In this document: positions 35,363 through 44,213 of the stretch, piece after piece
Numbering within the stretch: the first letter of the stretch is position 1
Layout: every line of letters begins with the position of its first letter
DNA from: Bdellovibrio bacteriovorus str. Tiberius
GTDB lineage: Bacteria; Bdellovibrionota; Bdellovibrionia; Bdellovibrionales; Bdellovibrionaceae
Assembly: GCF_000317895.1 (NCBI RefSeq)
Contig: NC_019567.1
Coordinates: forward strand, 1,178,001-1,242,000
Reading direction: 5' to 3'
Length of the DNA stretch: 64,000 nucleotides
Position numbers and translations under genes: made by a program
The notes under the pieces: generated by a model
Databases searched by the model: none
Told to the model about the DNA's origin: nothing
Seen by the model: the letters and a program-made list of their open reading frames with translations, nothing else

Positions 35363-35384
35363 CGGGGCTTCGCCGCCGCGTTTT
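35363..35384 (+). terminator. Possible terminator of the motor operon
   Basis: CGGGGC-TTC-GCC-G-CCG forms a GC-rich stem with one bulge, followed by CGTTTT. Weak. Confidence 0.4.
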
Positions 35385-35467
35385 GTTGCTAGTCTCGGCT
35401 TCCAAAATACGATACATAGTGGGTGATTTTCTTATCTTAATGACGCACGTTGTTGCGGAGGTTTGTT

Positions 35468-36664
35468 ATGATGTCACCTGGGCATGAGCAGCAGATTACA
35501 ATTCTTGCTGGCGTGGTTGTTCTTCTCTTTGCGGTTATTTTCGGCGCTCTGATTTTGGGGATGATGAAGAATGCGAAGAAGCGTTCTCAGGAGCTGACCC
35601 ATGAAGCCAAACGAGAAATGCCGACGACTTCCGAGCAACCGGAAGAACTTCCACTGGCGCACATTGATTCCACGGGCAACGTGGTTTCTGATTTGTCTGT
35701 GCCGGATCTGCATGATGCGGCAGTGGTGATTGAAGAAAAGGCCGTCGACCTTGCAGTGGCGCTTAAAAAAACCGAAGAAAATCTTTTCGGCCGAATTCGC
35801 AGCCTGTTTAAGTCTGAAACCAGCAACAAGCATCTGGAAGAGATCGAAGAAATTCTTTACACCAGCGACCTGGGCCCAGCGACTGTGCAGCGTCTGATGG
35901 GTGCGATTGAAGACAAGCTTTCCAAAAAAGAGCGCGCCGACTACGACACAGTTCGTGAAGCGTTGAAAGAAGAAATCAAAAATATCTTCCAGGGGTCTCA
36001 TTCCACTTCGGTGGGCACGGGCATCCTTTCCAAGATACAGTTCGCAGCTGAAGGCCCAACAGTATTGATGATTGTGGGTGTGAATGGAGCGGGTAAAACC
36101 ACTTCCATTGGTAAAATCTCGGCGCAATTGGCAGCAGAAGGCAAAAAGGTTCTAGTGGCGGCCGGTGATACATTCCGTGCAGCGGCAGGCGGGCAGTTGA
36201 AAGTCTGGACTGATCGCGCTCAGGTTGAAATCTTTTCTCCGGAAGGTGTGACCGATCCAAGTGCGGTGGCGTTTGATGCCGTCGCTAAGGGCAAAGGTCA
36301 GGGCTATGACGTTGTGATCGTGGATACTGCGGGTCGTTTGCACACTCAAGCCAATCTGATGGAAGAGATCAAAAAAATGAAACGTGTGATGTCCAAGGTG
36401 ATCCCGGAAGCTCCGCACGAGACTTTGATCGTTCTGGATGCGAATTCGGGCCAGAATGCTTTGATGCAGGCTAAAGAATTCCACAACGCTCTGACTTTGA
36501 CCGGAGCGGTCCTGACTAAAATGGACGGCACGGCGAAAGGTGGCGTGGCTGTAGGGCTGGCGCAGGAACTTCATATTCCGATTAAATTGATCGGAGTGGG
36601 GGAGCGTATTCAGGATCTGCGCACGTTCTCGTCCCAAGAATTTGTAAATTCCCTGTTTCAATAG
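35468..36664 (+). CDS. ftsY: Signal recognition particle receptor FtsY
   Basis: 398 residues. Docks ribosome-SRP complexes at the inner membrane. Unlike E. coli FtsY it has a true N-terminal membrane helix (ITILAGVVVLLFAVIFGALILGMM), then a short acidic linker, the helical N domain (LFGRIRSLFKSE) and the G domain: GVNGAGKTTSIGK (G1), GDTFRAAA, DTAGRLHTQANLM (G3), TKMDGTAKGG (G4). The start is ATG 35468 with GGAGG six bases upstream; the TTG six codons earlier overlaps that site. A candidate promoter TTGCTA-16-TACGAT lies at 35385-35415. Confidence 0.95.
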   Translation: MMSPGHEQQITILAGVVVLLFAVIFGALILGMMKNAKKRSQELTHEAKREMPTTSEQPEELPLAHIDSTGNVVSDLSVPDLHDAAVVIEEKAVDLAVALKKTEENLFGRIRSLFKSETSNKHLEEIEEILYTSDLGPATVQRLMGAIEDKLSKKERADYDTVREALKEEIKNIFQGSHSTSVGTGILSKIQFAAEGPTVLMIVGVNGAGKTTSIGKISAQLAAEGKKVLVAAGDTFRAAAGGQLKVWTDRAQVEIFSPEGVTDPSAVAFDAVAKGKGQGYDVVIVDTAGRLHTQANLMEEIKKMKRVMSKVIPEAPHETLIVLDANSGQNALMQAKEFHNALTLTGAVLTKMDGTAKGGVAVGLAQELHIPIKLIGVGERIQDLRTFSSQEFVNSLFQ

Positions 36665-36764
36665 TGTGGTTTTTGGGAATCGTGACAAGGAACTGACAGA
36701 TTCCTGACGGAATTCCCGGAACAACTCGGTTATAAGAGAGCCTCAAAACCTAAAGGGGGCTCTT

Positions 36765-37205
36765 ATGAAATCCATCGTTTTCGCTTTCGCTCTATTGGCT
36801 TTGCCAGCTCTTTCCCAGGCTCAGACTTGTTACCGTGCGACGGAGGCTTTGCCGGCAGGTGTTCCAGCCATTCTATGTATGGATTCATTGGCTTTGTCTG
36901 CTGATGAAACTAAACTTGAAATCACCACTGAAGACTATTCTGTTCCGGCTTTTCTGGATGTGGTTTCAACCAGCCGTCACAATGAAGACAAATTGAACTT
37001 TAAAGCACAGGGTTCTTTGGTGGATATCTGGCAAAGTGGCTGCGGTGAAGGTCTGTCTGCAAAACTGCAGATCAGCGGCCGCACCGAGTACGGCGAGATT
37101 TATCCTCACACTTTGAACGTTTCAGTGGAAGTGGCAGAAACTAATGACACCTGCCACTCCAAACCTTCGAAATACACAGTTCCGTTCGCTTTGATCACTG
37201 AATAG
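36765..37205 (+). CDS. Small secreted protein, unknown function
   Basis: 146 residues with a signal peptide (MKSIVFAFALLALPALSQA) and four cysteines in the mature chain (QTCYRATE, AILCMDSL, SGCGEGL, DTCHSKP). No family recognised. The strong ribosome site AAAGGGGGC lies just upstream. Convergent with the NAD(P)-binding protein gene. Confidence 0.72.
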   Translation: MKSIVFAFALLALPALSQAQTCYRATEALPAGVPAILCMDSLALSADETKLEITTEDYSVPAFLDVVSTSRHNEDKLNFKAQGSLVDIWQSGCGEGLSAKLQISGRTEYGEIYPHTLNVSVEVAETNDTCHSKPSKYTVPFALITE

Positions 37206-37221
37206 TTCAGAAACTATTTTT
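37201..37221. terminator. Possible AT-rich bidirectional terminator spanning both stop codons
   Basis: AATAGTT-CAGA-AACTATT-TTT; the stem contains the stop codons of both convergent genes. It has low stability. Confidence 0.35.
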
Positions 37222-37885
37222 GATCAGCGATGCGCTGAATATGATCTGACTTATAAACATGAAAGCCCGGGTGAAAGTTCAAGGTGGCAATAGCCATAGC
37301 CCGGGCAATCGTGTTGGCTTTGATGGCGCGGTACTTTTTCAATGGTCCTACCATCAGCTTGTTCAGAATCGGACTGAGTTTCTGGGCGATGTCTTCGCCT
37401 GTGCGCGATTCTTTGCGTTCACCCAAAATCAAAGACGGTTGAAACACTTCAATCTGCGGGATTTTTAGTTTTCGCAGTTCGTGTTCCATTTCACCTTTGA
37501 CCCGGTTGTAGAAGATACTGGAACCGGCGTCGGCACCCATGGCCGAAATCACCAGGAACTTTTGTGCGCCACAGGCTTCAGCGACTTTTGCAAAATTCAC
37601 GACATAGTCATAGTCCACTTTACGGAAAGCGGCTTGTGATCCCGCCTTTTTGATTGTGGTCCCCAGACAACAAATAAAGACCCCGGCCTTCAGCAGATCT
37701 TTGCGCTGCTCAAGACTGTCAAAATCCATGATGATGTTTTCGACGTGGGGAGGAATGCGACCCATCGGGCCGCGAGAGATGGCCTTGATAGAGCGGACTT
37801 CATCAAGGTGGGCCAAAAGAAGAAGGAGCTCGTGTCCCACGAGCCCCGTCGCACCTGCTATGCAGATATCTGTCGGATAATTCAA
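37214..37885 (-). CDS. NAD(P)-binding oxidoreductase, HTATIP2/YbjT-like
   Basis: 223 residues. The Rossmann motif GATGLVGHELL begins at about residue 9. Further family segments are ICCLGTTIKKAGSQAAFRKVDYDYVVNFAKVA, KFLVISAMGADAGSSIFYNRVKGEME (Y-N-x(2)-K catalytic-type pair) and QPSLILGERKESR. Similar proteins are atypical short-chain dehydrogenases whose substrates are mostly unknown. I place the start at TTG 37885: AGGAG lies five bases upstream and the Rossmann strand begins right after it. A longer frame to 38029 would overlap the upstream transpeptidase by 125 bases and has no support. Confidence 0.82.
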   Translation of the reverse strand: MNYPTDICIAGATGLVGHELLLLLAHLDEVRSIKAISRGPMGRIPPHVENIIMDFDSLEQRKDLLKAGVFICCLGTTIKKAGSQAAFRKVDYDYVVNFAKVAEACGAQKFLVISAMGADAGSSIFYNRVKGEMEHELRKLKIPQIEVFQPSLILGERKESRTGEDIAQKLSPILNKLMVGPLKKYRAIKANTIARAMAIATLNFHPGFHVYKSDHIQRIADQK

Positions 37886-37904
37886 AGCTTCTCCTGAGAG
37901 GAGC

Positions 37905-39464
37905 TTAGTTGCCGCCTCTTCTTGTAGAATCGTTTTCGTTTTCAGTTCTGTAGTTGATTTTCGGAGGATTGTGTTTGCCTGAAGTTGCCAGGAACTCAGG
38001 AACAGAATCTCTGAAATCAGCCAGACCACTCACGCGGATCACGCCCTTAGTGGCTGCTCTGTCCGGATGTTTGTAATCGATGAAGCGACCTTCGTCCACC
38101 AGGAAGTAACCAGTGAAGTTTGTTTTCGCAGCATCTTTTTCCCAACCAGAGTCAATTTTGTAACGGTCGCCGGATTTACCGGAAGCCGCAGATTTAACAT
38201 AATTCAACTCGTTGGCATTTGGGTATTGGTCAACATCATATGTACCGCGTTCGATCACGTTTTGGCCATCAATAACTGGAATAGCCTTGTCGATGATGTT
38301 TTTCGCGTCAGCTGACAAACCACCGCTTCTTTGAGCGCCATCAGTCAGCAGGATGTAGTTCCAAACCATCGGTTTTTCAAAGTTGTGAGCATAACGTGGC
38401 ATTGGTGTTGTTTTCTTTTTGAAGATACCTGTTGTCACTTCCGCTTCACGAGTGGATTCACGAGCGTAAACACGATAGATGTCAGTGCCCGGAGCCAGGA
38501 TGGATCTTAGGTAAGCGATCGCACGGTTTTCCAGGCGGGTACAGCCCGCAGAACCTGGATTGGAGAACATGTTCATGAAGAAGCCGCGAGTCAGCTCAAT
38601 CGCTGCAGCACCGTCTTTACCCCAGCCCATAGTTCCGTGCATCCACTGATAGTTCATACCGTTGATTTCATCAGCCGGAGTGATCTTGGCTGCATACCAA
38701 CCGAACGCACCATAAATAGTGGAATTACCCTGAGCATCGTCAACCATCCATTTACGGGAGCTGACCAGTTTGGACATACCATCTGTAATCGGACCCGGGA
38801 TCGTTTTCAGATCCTGACCGGATTTATACCAGTGAGGGTAATGCCCCTGACCGTCCTGATAGAACTTGATCCATTCGGAAATACGCGCATGGCCCAGCCA
38901 GGTTTTGAACGCGTGAGGATCTGTTTTGGTGCCTTCTTCCGGACGACCAACAACCATTTCTGTTTCCATCACCAGTTTGTGGGCGCAGCTTGGGGACTCT
39001 GTGCAGCGCTCGTAAACGCGGGTTTTTTCAGTCGCCACGTTCTGGATCACGAAGTATTTGGAAGCTGCTGTTTGCAGTTGTTTCGCACTTAAATAGTCTT
39101 TGGAAACAAACAGTTCCGCAGCGGCATCCGCTTTCACAGACGCTGACTTGATGATTTTGATCTGAACCAGCGGTGTGGCTTCGTTCAGCAGATCATAGAC
39201 TTCAACTTCATCATTAATAGACAACTTACCAACAATGTTGGAGGCCGTGGTCGAGTTGCTGCTGCGAACATTCAACGCATCCGCTGAGATAAAGTATCTG
39301 CCACCCACTTGCAGGCTGGCTTTGGATAAACCCACAGCCGCGGCATTAACACTTGTATTGGCATCACTGGAAGTGATTTCCTGTGCAACACCCAGCATAG
39401 GAGAGCTGGCAATCAACAAACTCAAAACTGCAGAGCAGAGTCGGCGCGTATTAATCTTTGTCAT
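37905..39464 (-). CDS. L,D-transpeptidase (YkuD family) with SH3-like domain
   Basis: 519 residues with a signal peptide (SAVLSLLIASSPMLGVAQ). An SH3-like segment occurs near residues 55-105 (GRYFISADALNVRSSNSTTAS). The YkuD catalytic region has WMHGTMGWG and, about 30 residues later, NPGSAGCTRLEN, the S-x-G-C-x-R catalytic cysteine motif. Makes 3-3 crosslinks or attaches ligands in peptidoglycan. The roughly 180-residue C-terminal extension is not recognised. GGAGG lies six bases upstream of ATG 39464. Divergent from the next cell-wall-related gene. Confidence 0.88.
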   Translation of the reverse strand: MTKINTRRLCSAVLSLLIASSPMLGVAQEITSSDANTSVNAAAVGLSKASLQVGGRYFISADALNVRSSNSTTASNIVGKLSINDEVEVYDLLNEATPLVQIKIIKSASVKADAAAELFVSKDYLSAKQLQTAASKYFVIQNVATEKTRVYERCTESPSCAHKLVMETEMVVGRPEEGTKTDPHAFKTWLGHARISEWIKFYQDGQGHYPHWYKSGQDLKTIPGPITDGMSKLVSSRKWMVDDAQGNSTIYGAFGWYAAKITPADEINGMNYQWMHGTMGWGKDGAAAIELTRGFFMNMFSNPGSAGCTRLENRAIAYLRSILAPGTDIYRVYARESTREAEVTTGIFKKKTTPMPRYAHNFEKPMVWNYILLTDGAQRSGGLSADAKNIIDKAIPVIDGQNVIERGTYDVDQYPNANELNYVKSAASGKSGDRYKIDSGWEKDAAKTNFTGYFLVDEGRFIDYKHPDRAATKGVIRVSGLADFRDSVPEFLATSGKHNPPKINYRTENENDSTRRGGN

Positions 39465-39626
39465 GAACGTCCTCCAGAAACGTATATCTATTAAACTTAT
39501 GTCATTGACTCAAACCCTCTCAGCAAGAAGCGTGACAGCCTCCAGACCTGCGGTATTTTTGAAAGGATTGTTTTCAGCCGTCAAACTGTTTATCAACGGA
39601 GCCCTTTTTGGGCACATGGAGGTTTC

Positions 39627-41261
39627 ATGAAGATGAGAAAGTTTTTGCTGCTGGGTTTGATTCTTTTGCCAGGATTGGCGGAGGCTCAGACGACTTCCAA
39701 AGCATGGCGTATTACCAAGCCATCGTGGACAGCAGCCGATGAACAGCGTTTTGGAGAGTTCATCACCCGTTTGGGCAATGCCGTGGAAAATCGCGAGTGT
39801 GCGACGGTGGATGCGTGTCTGCGTAGTACGGCCAATCCTTATGCGGGAACAGATCCTGCGGATTTGCGCCTGTTCGCGGACTGTGCGGATCTGCCGTATT
39901 ATCTGCGCTCTTACTTTGCATGGAAAAACGGGCTTCCCATGTCTCTTGTCAGCAGTGTGAATACGCTGCCGGGATCTGAAAATAAAGACCCTCGCTATTC
40001 TAAATTTGGTAATGCCGTCAGCGGTCGCTATGACATCATTCCAAGTCGCACCAGCAATCCCAACGCCGTTCAGTTGTTGAACCGAACTATTGTGGATATG
40101 ACTTATTCGGCGACCTTCCGTATGATGGGTGACAAAGATGCCGCTCGTTTTACTGATTTCTATCCGGTTAAGCTCAATCGTGAAGGCATTCGTCCGGGCA
40201 CGGTGATCTATGATCCCGCGGGACATGTGGCGATCATCCATCGCGTTTCTGATGACGGACGGATTTTCTATATCGACTCTCACCCGGACAACACTCTGAC
40301 TTCGGGAATGTACACGCCGAAATTCACTCGCAGTTTCCCGGGTCATGGTGCCGGATTTAAAAACTTCCGTCCGCTGGCATTGCAGGGGGCAACCCGCAGA
40401 GCCAATGGTGAATACTATGGTGGTAAAATCGTCGGGGCTTTGAATACGCAGCTTGCCAATTTCAGTGTTGAGCAGTTCTATGGCAATTCGCCGGACCCAG
40501 CCGGGGAATGGAACAAAGGTAAGTTCCTGTATCGTGGAGCGCAGTACCCGTACTATGACTATCTTCGTATCGCGATGGCCAGTGGTGATTTAAAAATTGA
40601 TCCGCTTCAGGATATGCGCGCGATGGTGGCAGATATCTGCGTGAACTTGAAGGACCGCGTGGTGGCGGTGGATATGGCGGTGAAAGCCGGCGTGGATCGC
40701 AAGCCGCATCCAGAGCGTCTGCCGACGAATATCTTTGGGACGACAGGAGAATGGGAAGACTATGCTTCTCCGTCCAGAGATGCCCGTCTGAAAGTGGGCT
40801 TTATGGATATCTTGAATCAGTCGCGCACGCTGGTGCAGCGTCAGCGTTCAGGCGATCCGGCGATTGTATATAGCGGCGCCAATATCGCCCTTGATCTTTT
40901 GGCGACTTACGAGCGGGAATCCCGCGCTTGTCAGTTCGTCTATCGCAATTCGGCGGGTGGTTCTGTGACGTTGAATCTGGAAGAAGCTCGTCAGCGTGTC
41001 TTCGACATCAGCTTTGACCCGTACCATTGTGTGGAACTTCGCTGGGGCGCAAAAACCCCGCAAGAGCTGGCGACGTGCATGGATGATGAAAATAAGCGTC
41101 TGTGGTACGACCGCGAAAGATGGTTGCGCAATCAGTGGGAGCGTCGTTATGACGCCCGCATGGATTATTCACTGGACGAGCTGACTGGACCGAAACCAGG
41201 TGCTGGGATTGCTCAGCCACCGGATGTGGATATCATCCGCTTGCTGAATTCCCTGAGATAA
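39627..41261 (+). CDS. Secreted NlpC/transglutaminase-like Cys-His protein
   Basis: 544 residues with a signal peptide (MKMRKFLLLGLILLPGLAEA). A probable papain-like active site: LFADCADLPYYLRSYFAWKNGLP (Cys near residue 90) and VIYDPAGHVAIIHRVSDDG-x-IFYIDSHPD (His near 197, Asp near 212). This Cys...GHV arrangement is the NlpC/P60-CHAP layout, so a peptidoglycan amidase/endopeptidase or transglutaminase-like role is likely. The C-terminal 300 residues are unassigned. The next minus-strand neighbour is an L,D-transpeptidase, supporting wall function. GGAGG precedes ATG 39627. Confidence 0.68.
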   Translation: MKMRKFLLLGLILLPGLAEAQTTSKAWRITKPSWTAADEQRFGEFITRLGNAVENRECATVDACLRSTANPYAGTDPADLRLFADCADLPYYLRSYFAWKNGLPMSLVSSVNTLPGSENKDPRYSKFGNAVSGRYDIIPSRTSNPNAVQLLNRTIVDMTYSATFRMMGDKDAARFTDFYPVKLNREGIRPGTVIYDPAGHVAIIHRVSDDGRIFYIDSHPDNTLTSGMYTPKFTRSFPGHGAGFKNFRPLALQGATRRANGEYYGGKIVGALNTQLANFSVEQFYGNSPDPAGEWNKGKFLYRGAQYPYYDYLRIAMASGDLKIDPLQDMRAMVADICVNLKDRVVAVDMAVKAGVDRKPHPERLPTNIFGTTGEWEDYASPSRDARLKVGFMDILNQSRTLVQRQRSGDPAIVYSGANIALDLLATYERESRACQFVYRNSAGGSVTLNLEEARQRVFDISFDPYHCVELRWGAKTPQELATCMDDENKRLWYDRERWLRNQWERRYDARMDYSLDELTGPKPGAGIAQPPDVDIIRLLNSLR

Positions 41262-41267
41262 CTTCTT

Positions 41268-41291
41268 AAAGGGCCCGGTTCCGGGCTCTTT
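41268..41291 (+). terminator. Rho-independent terminator
   Basis: AAAGGGCCCGG-TT-CCGGGCTCTTT, an 11-bp stem (one G-T pair) ending in TTTCTC. It ends the NlpC-like gene transcript. Confidence 0.75.
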
Positions 41292-41408
41292 CTCATTTTG
41301 AGACACTTTCAAAGTGACCGCCCTTAAATGTCTCTTTGGATAGTGTCTTGACGGCCAAAGGCCTTCCAAAAGCCCCTATTACGGGTATAAGGCTTGCAAA
41401 TATCGAAG

Positions 41409-42668
41409 ATGATGGAAGTGTCACTTCGTTTTGCCATGTCTGGATTGCTTTGCCTGTTGCTCATCGCAACGGGCGGGTGTTCTTTTAAAAAGGACCCGGC
41501 AAGAGGCAAGGGCGCCCCAGTCACCCTGATCGAAGAACAGGCCCAGCCTGAACACGTGGCCAGCCTGGACGAGGTTATTGCCGGGGATGACGAGGAAAAG
41601 GCCATCGAAGCCTTGGTTCAGCGTAAAGACGAGCTGGCAGCCCTGTCCCGCGGTGGTGCAGTCAGTGCCCTGGATCTGGCGATCAAACACGGAAAACAGA
41701 AAGTCGCGCAATTCCTGCTGATCAGCGGGCAAAGTCCGTTCGTGCTGAATCAGGAAAGCCGGGAGAAGCTGAGCTACGACGGCCCTTTGAATCAGCTGAT
41801 TGTTTCGGCGCAAACGGATAGTTTTACGGACATTCTTAGAGCTTATCCAAAGAAGACATATGAAGGAATTTCTCCCAATACTTCAATGGAAGAGTTTAAG
41901 GATCGTATTATTGAGTATCGGCTAGGTGCCAGAGGTTGTGAATTGTTCGCGGATTTCCTTTTACAACGTCAGTACCTGCGTTCTGATCCAATTGGGCCAG
42001 GTCTTTACTATGAGGTCTTCGAAGGACTCAAGCCTCAGGAAGTGTTTTCCAGTCTTCTTAGTGAAACTTCCTGTTCGGCTTTTGTGGAGCGTTTTTCAAC
42101 TGATATGGTATCGAGCTGGGTTGGCTATGAATTCTTGTACCAGTTTCAGTCAAGTTTCAAGTCCATTGCATTTCTAAAGTATCTAGTAAATTTAAAGCAG
42201 GAAGCGAGACTGAGTATTACGCTGCCGGCCGGAGGGTGGCACTCAGATCATCTTGGGCTTAAATCAAGCCAGGTTTCGGTGAGTCCAGTAAGTTTGCTCA
42301 TGCTTAAAAAGGTGTGTTTATCTGATGTAGGCCTTTTGGATGAGTGGATAAAGCTTGCTCGGATGATTACACGTAATGGAGCTTATGGGGTGTCGTATCC
42401 TTACTTCTTTGCGGATGAGTCTGAGGGAACTGATGTAAAATGCAATGAGGAACAAAAGTATTGTTCAGAGAGTTATGTGAACCTACGCAACTTGTGGTCC
42501 CTCTATTATTTTGTATTTCCAAATGCCATGATAAGTGAAACAGATTTCATGACCCTTTATAAAGGGAAAAGCGATATTTATCTTTCGCCTAGTTTACCAA
42601 AAAAAGAAGATTATGAGAAATTTCGCTCCGACTTATGCAGGACTCCAGAAAGGAGAGACTTTAAATGA
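41409..42668 (+). CDS. Ankyrin-type lipoprotein A (composition break inside gene)
   Basis: About 419 residues. Lipoprotein signal with lipobox IATGGC. Residues about 80-115 look like an ankyrin repeat (AVSALDLAIKHGKQKVAQFLLISGQSPF); the rest is unrecognised. The start is uncertain: ATG 41409 or 41412, with no clear ribosome site. The first 400 bases have ordinary GC (55-60 % in the lines I counted), then from about 41815 the DNA drops to about 37-43 % with A/T-ending codons. The next gene overlaps its stop codon by ATGA and is a paralogue. Confidence 0.68.
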   Translation: MMEVSLRFAMSGLLCLLLIATGGCSFKKDPARGKGAPVTLIEEQAQPEHVASLDEVIAGDDEEKAIEALVQRKDELAALSRGGAVSALDLAIKHGKQKVAQFLLISGQSPFVLNQESREKLSYDGPLNQLIVSAQTDSFTDILRAYPKKTYEGISPNTSMEEFKDRIIEYRLGARGCELFADFLLQRQYLRSDPIGPGLYYEVFEGLKPQEVFSSLLSETSCSAFVERFSTDMVSSWVGYEFLYQFQSSFKSIAFLKYLVNLKQEARLSITLPAGGWHSDHLGLKSSQVSVSPVSLLMLKKVCLSDVGLLDEWIKLARMITRNGAYGVSYPYFFADESEGTDVKCNEEQKYCSESYVNLRNLWSLYYFVFPNAMISETDFMTLYKGKSDIYLSPSLPKKEDYEKFRSDLCRTPERRDFK

Positions 42669-44092
42669 TGAAGTATTTTTTGCCTCTTCTATTTGCTTTC
42701 CTTCAAGCATGCTCTTTTGCAAAAGACAATTTGCAGATTGAGGCTGTGGTCAAGGTGCCTCTGAAGAAAGAAGTTGTGGCAACGAATCAACAAAAGAATG
42801 TGCTTGCTGCCGCCAAGTCGCGTGATCTAAATATTTTGAGAGATGCAATTGATGCTCTTCAGCCTTACGAATATTTCTTTGCTGGGCATAGTGTAACTCC
42901 GATGAGTGAGGCGCTAGCAGCTGACAACGTGGAAGCTGCAAATCTGCTTTTTGAAAGAGGAGTGGATCCGTATAATTTAGGATCTGCTTCAGAGCAGTAT
43001 TTTAACGATCTGTTTTATGTAAAACACAAAAAAGCCTTGGTTATGCAGAATCAGATGCTGGCAGCGCAGAAAATTCAAGTTGAACTCAGTCGGGTTGGTG
43101 AGCTGATTTCTGGTCACTACTCCACATTAATTGCGGAGACAGTCAAGTTAGGGTCCCGAGTTGGTGTCGCTACTGCAACATCAGAAGTGAACCGGTCTTC
43201 ACTAAACTGTGACTTCTTTGAAATTTTCCTGGTTCAAGAAGTTCAGTTGGGCCGGGTTGAAGACGTCGCAGGAACTGTGAAGATCCTGAAGGATTTGCGC
43301 TGTGAAAGAAAATGGTCTGTATCTGCGGCAAAAGAACTATATCAACTGGAATTGATTCGACAGTTTCGAGTTCTTTTCGCAGAGTCTCAACTTCTTGGTT
43401 ATTTGAGTCACCGGTCCGAATTGCCATCGACCTTATGGAATATTGATAATTCTGGTATCTGGGTTGCTCCTTCTCTTTTGATGAGGATTGCCTGGTCAGC
43501 CGATAATGTTATGAACTTTGAAAAGCGTATTTGCCCTAGTGGTCAGATTAAAAAAGGTGCTTGTGTCTATGATTCTGATAGCTATTTTGGCACTTCGGAC
43601 AGGGCAATGCGCGAAGGTGGAGTAAAAGAATCCAAATATGAGCTGATTTATTTTAGAAATGGACAGCATGCTGGAAGTTATCGCCGATTCGTCCGACAGG
43701 TGGGGCTTGAACACGATAATACTCACTATGATATTCTGTTTTTGACAGTGGGTATCTTTATGTCGGGGAAAGAATACTATAGCTATGACAAGTTCAGAGT
43801 TGAGAAGGACCCTGACGGAACTGACAGAACAGAGCCTCTTAGGTGGCGTCTTGGGCTGCAGTTGAAGCCAGAGAATATGATCACCCCCACTGATGAGTTA
43901 GACAATGCCCAGTGGGTTGAGCGTGAGGAAGCGGAGATGGAAAGATGGGTAGATCCCTCTGGCGAAGAAGTGGAGGAGCCTGTGGCGGTGCCGATGCCGC
44001 CACCGCCACCATCTGAAGCCGCAGAACCTTCTTCTGAAGGTGGCGGTTTCATTTTACCGTTTCCATTGCCTGATTTGCCAGAGGTGGAGTAG
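42665..44092 (+). CDS. Ankyrin-type lipoprotein B, paralogue of the upstream gene
   Basis: 475 residues. Lipoprotein signal with lipobox LQAC. Residues about 75-110 form an ankyrin-like repeat (HSVTPMSEALAADNVEAANLLFERGVDPYNLG), matching the same region of the upstream lipoprotein. Both also share a cysteine-containing middle part (LNCDFFEIFL here, RGCELFADFL there). The C-terminus is proline-rich (PMPPPPPSEA, LPFPLPDLPEVE). Coupled to the upstream gene by a 4-base overlap, so probably a two-protein envelope unit. All in the AT-rich segment. Function unknown. Confidence 0.7.
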   Translation: MMKYFLPLLFAFLQACSFAKDNLQIEAVVKVPLKKEVVATNQQKNVLAAAKSRDLNILRDAIDALQPYEYFFAGHSVTPMSEALAADNVEAANLLFERGVDPYNLGSASEQYFNDLFYVKHKKALVMQNQMLAAQKIQVELSRVGELISGHYSTLIAETVKLGSRVGVATATSEVNRSSLNCDFFEIFLVQEVQLGRVEDVAGTVKILKDLRCERKWSVSAAKELYQLELIRQFRVLFAESQLLGYLSHRSELPSTLWNIDNSGIWVAPSLLMRIAWSADNVMNFEKRICPSGQIKKGACVYDSDSYFGTSDRAMREGGVKESKYELIYFRNGQHAGSYRRFVRQVGLEHDNTHYDILFLTVGIFMSGKEYYSYDKFRVEKDPDGTDRTEPLRWRLGLQLKPENMITPTDELDNAQWVEREEAEMERWVDPSGEEVEEPVAVPMPPPPPSEAAEPSSEGGGFILPFPLPDLPEVE

Positions 44093-44172
44093 CGCCTCAC
44101 TTTGAGACGGGTGACAAATTGGGGCCCCTGTCTAGTAAACATTTCCCGTACGCAAGTATAGACCCCCTACGG

Positions 44173-44195
44173 CTGGCACTTTATTTGGATATAAA
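44173..44195 (+). promoter_or_regulatory. Sigma-54-like or -10-only promoter before the LdtD-like gene
   Basis: CTGGCAC (44173-44179) and TTGGA (44185-44189) have the exact -24/-12 spacing of a sigma-54 promoter, with GG instead of GC at -12. A TATAAA at 44190-44195 could alternatively be a sigma-70 -10 element without a -35. Confidence 0.3.
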
Positions 44196-44213
44196 AGACC
44201 TGAAGAGGTTTTT

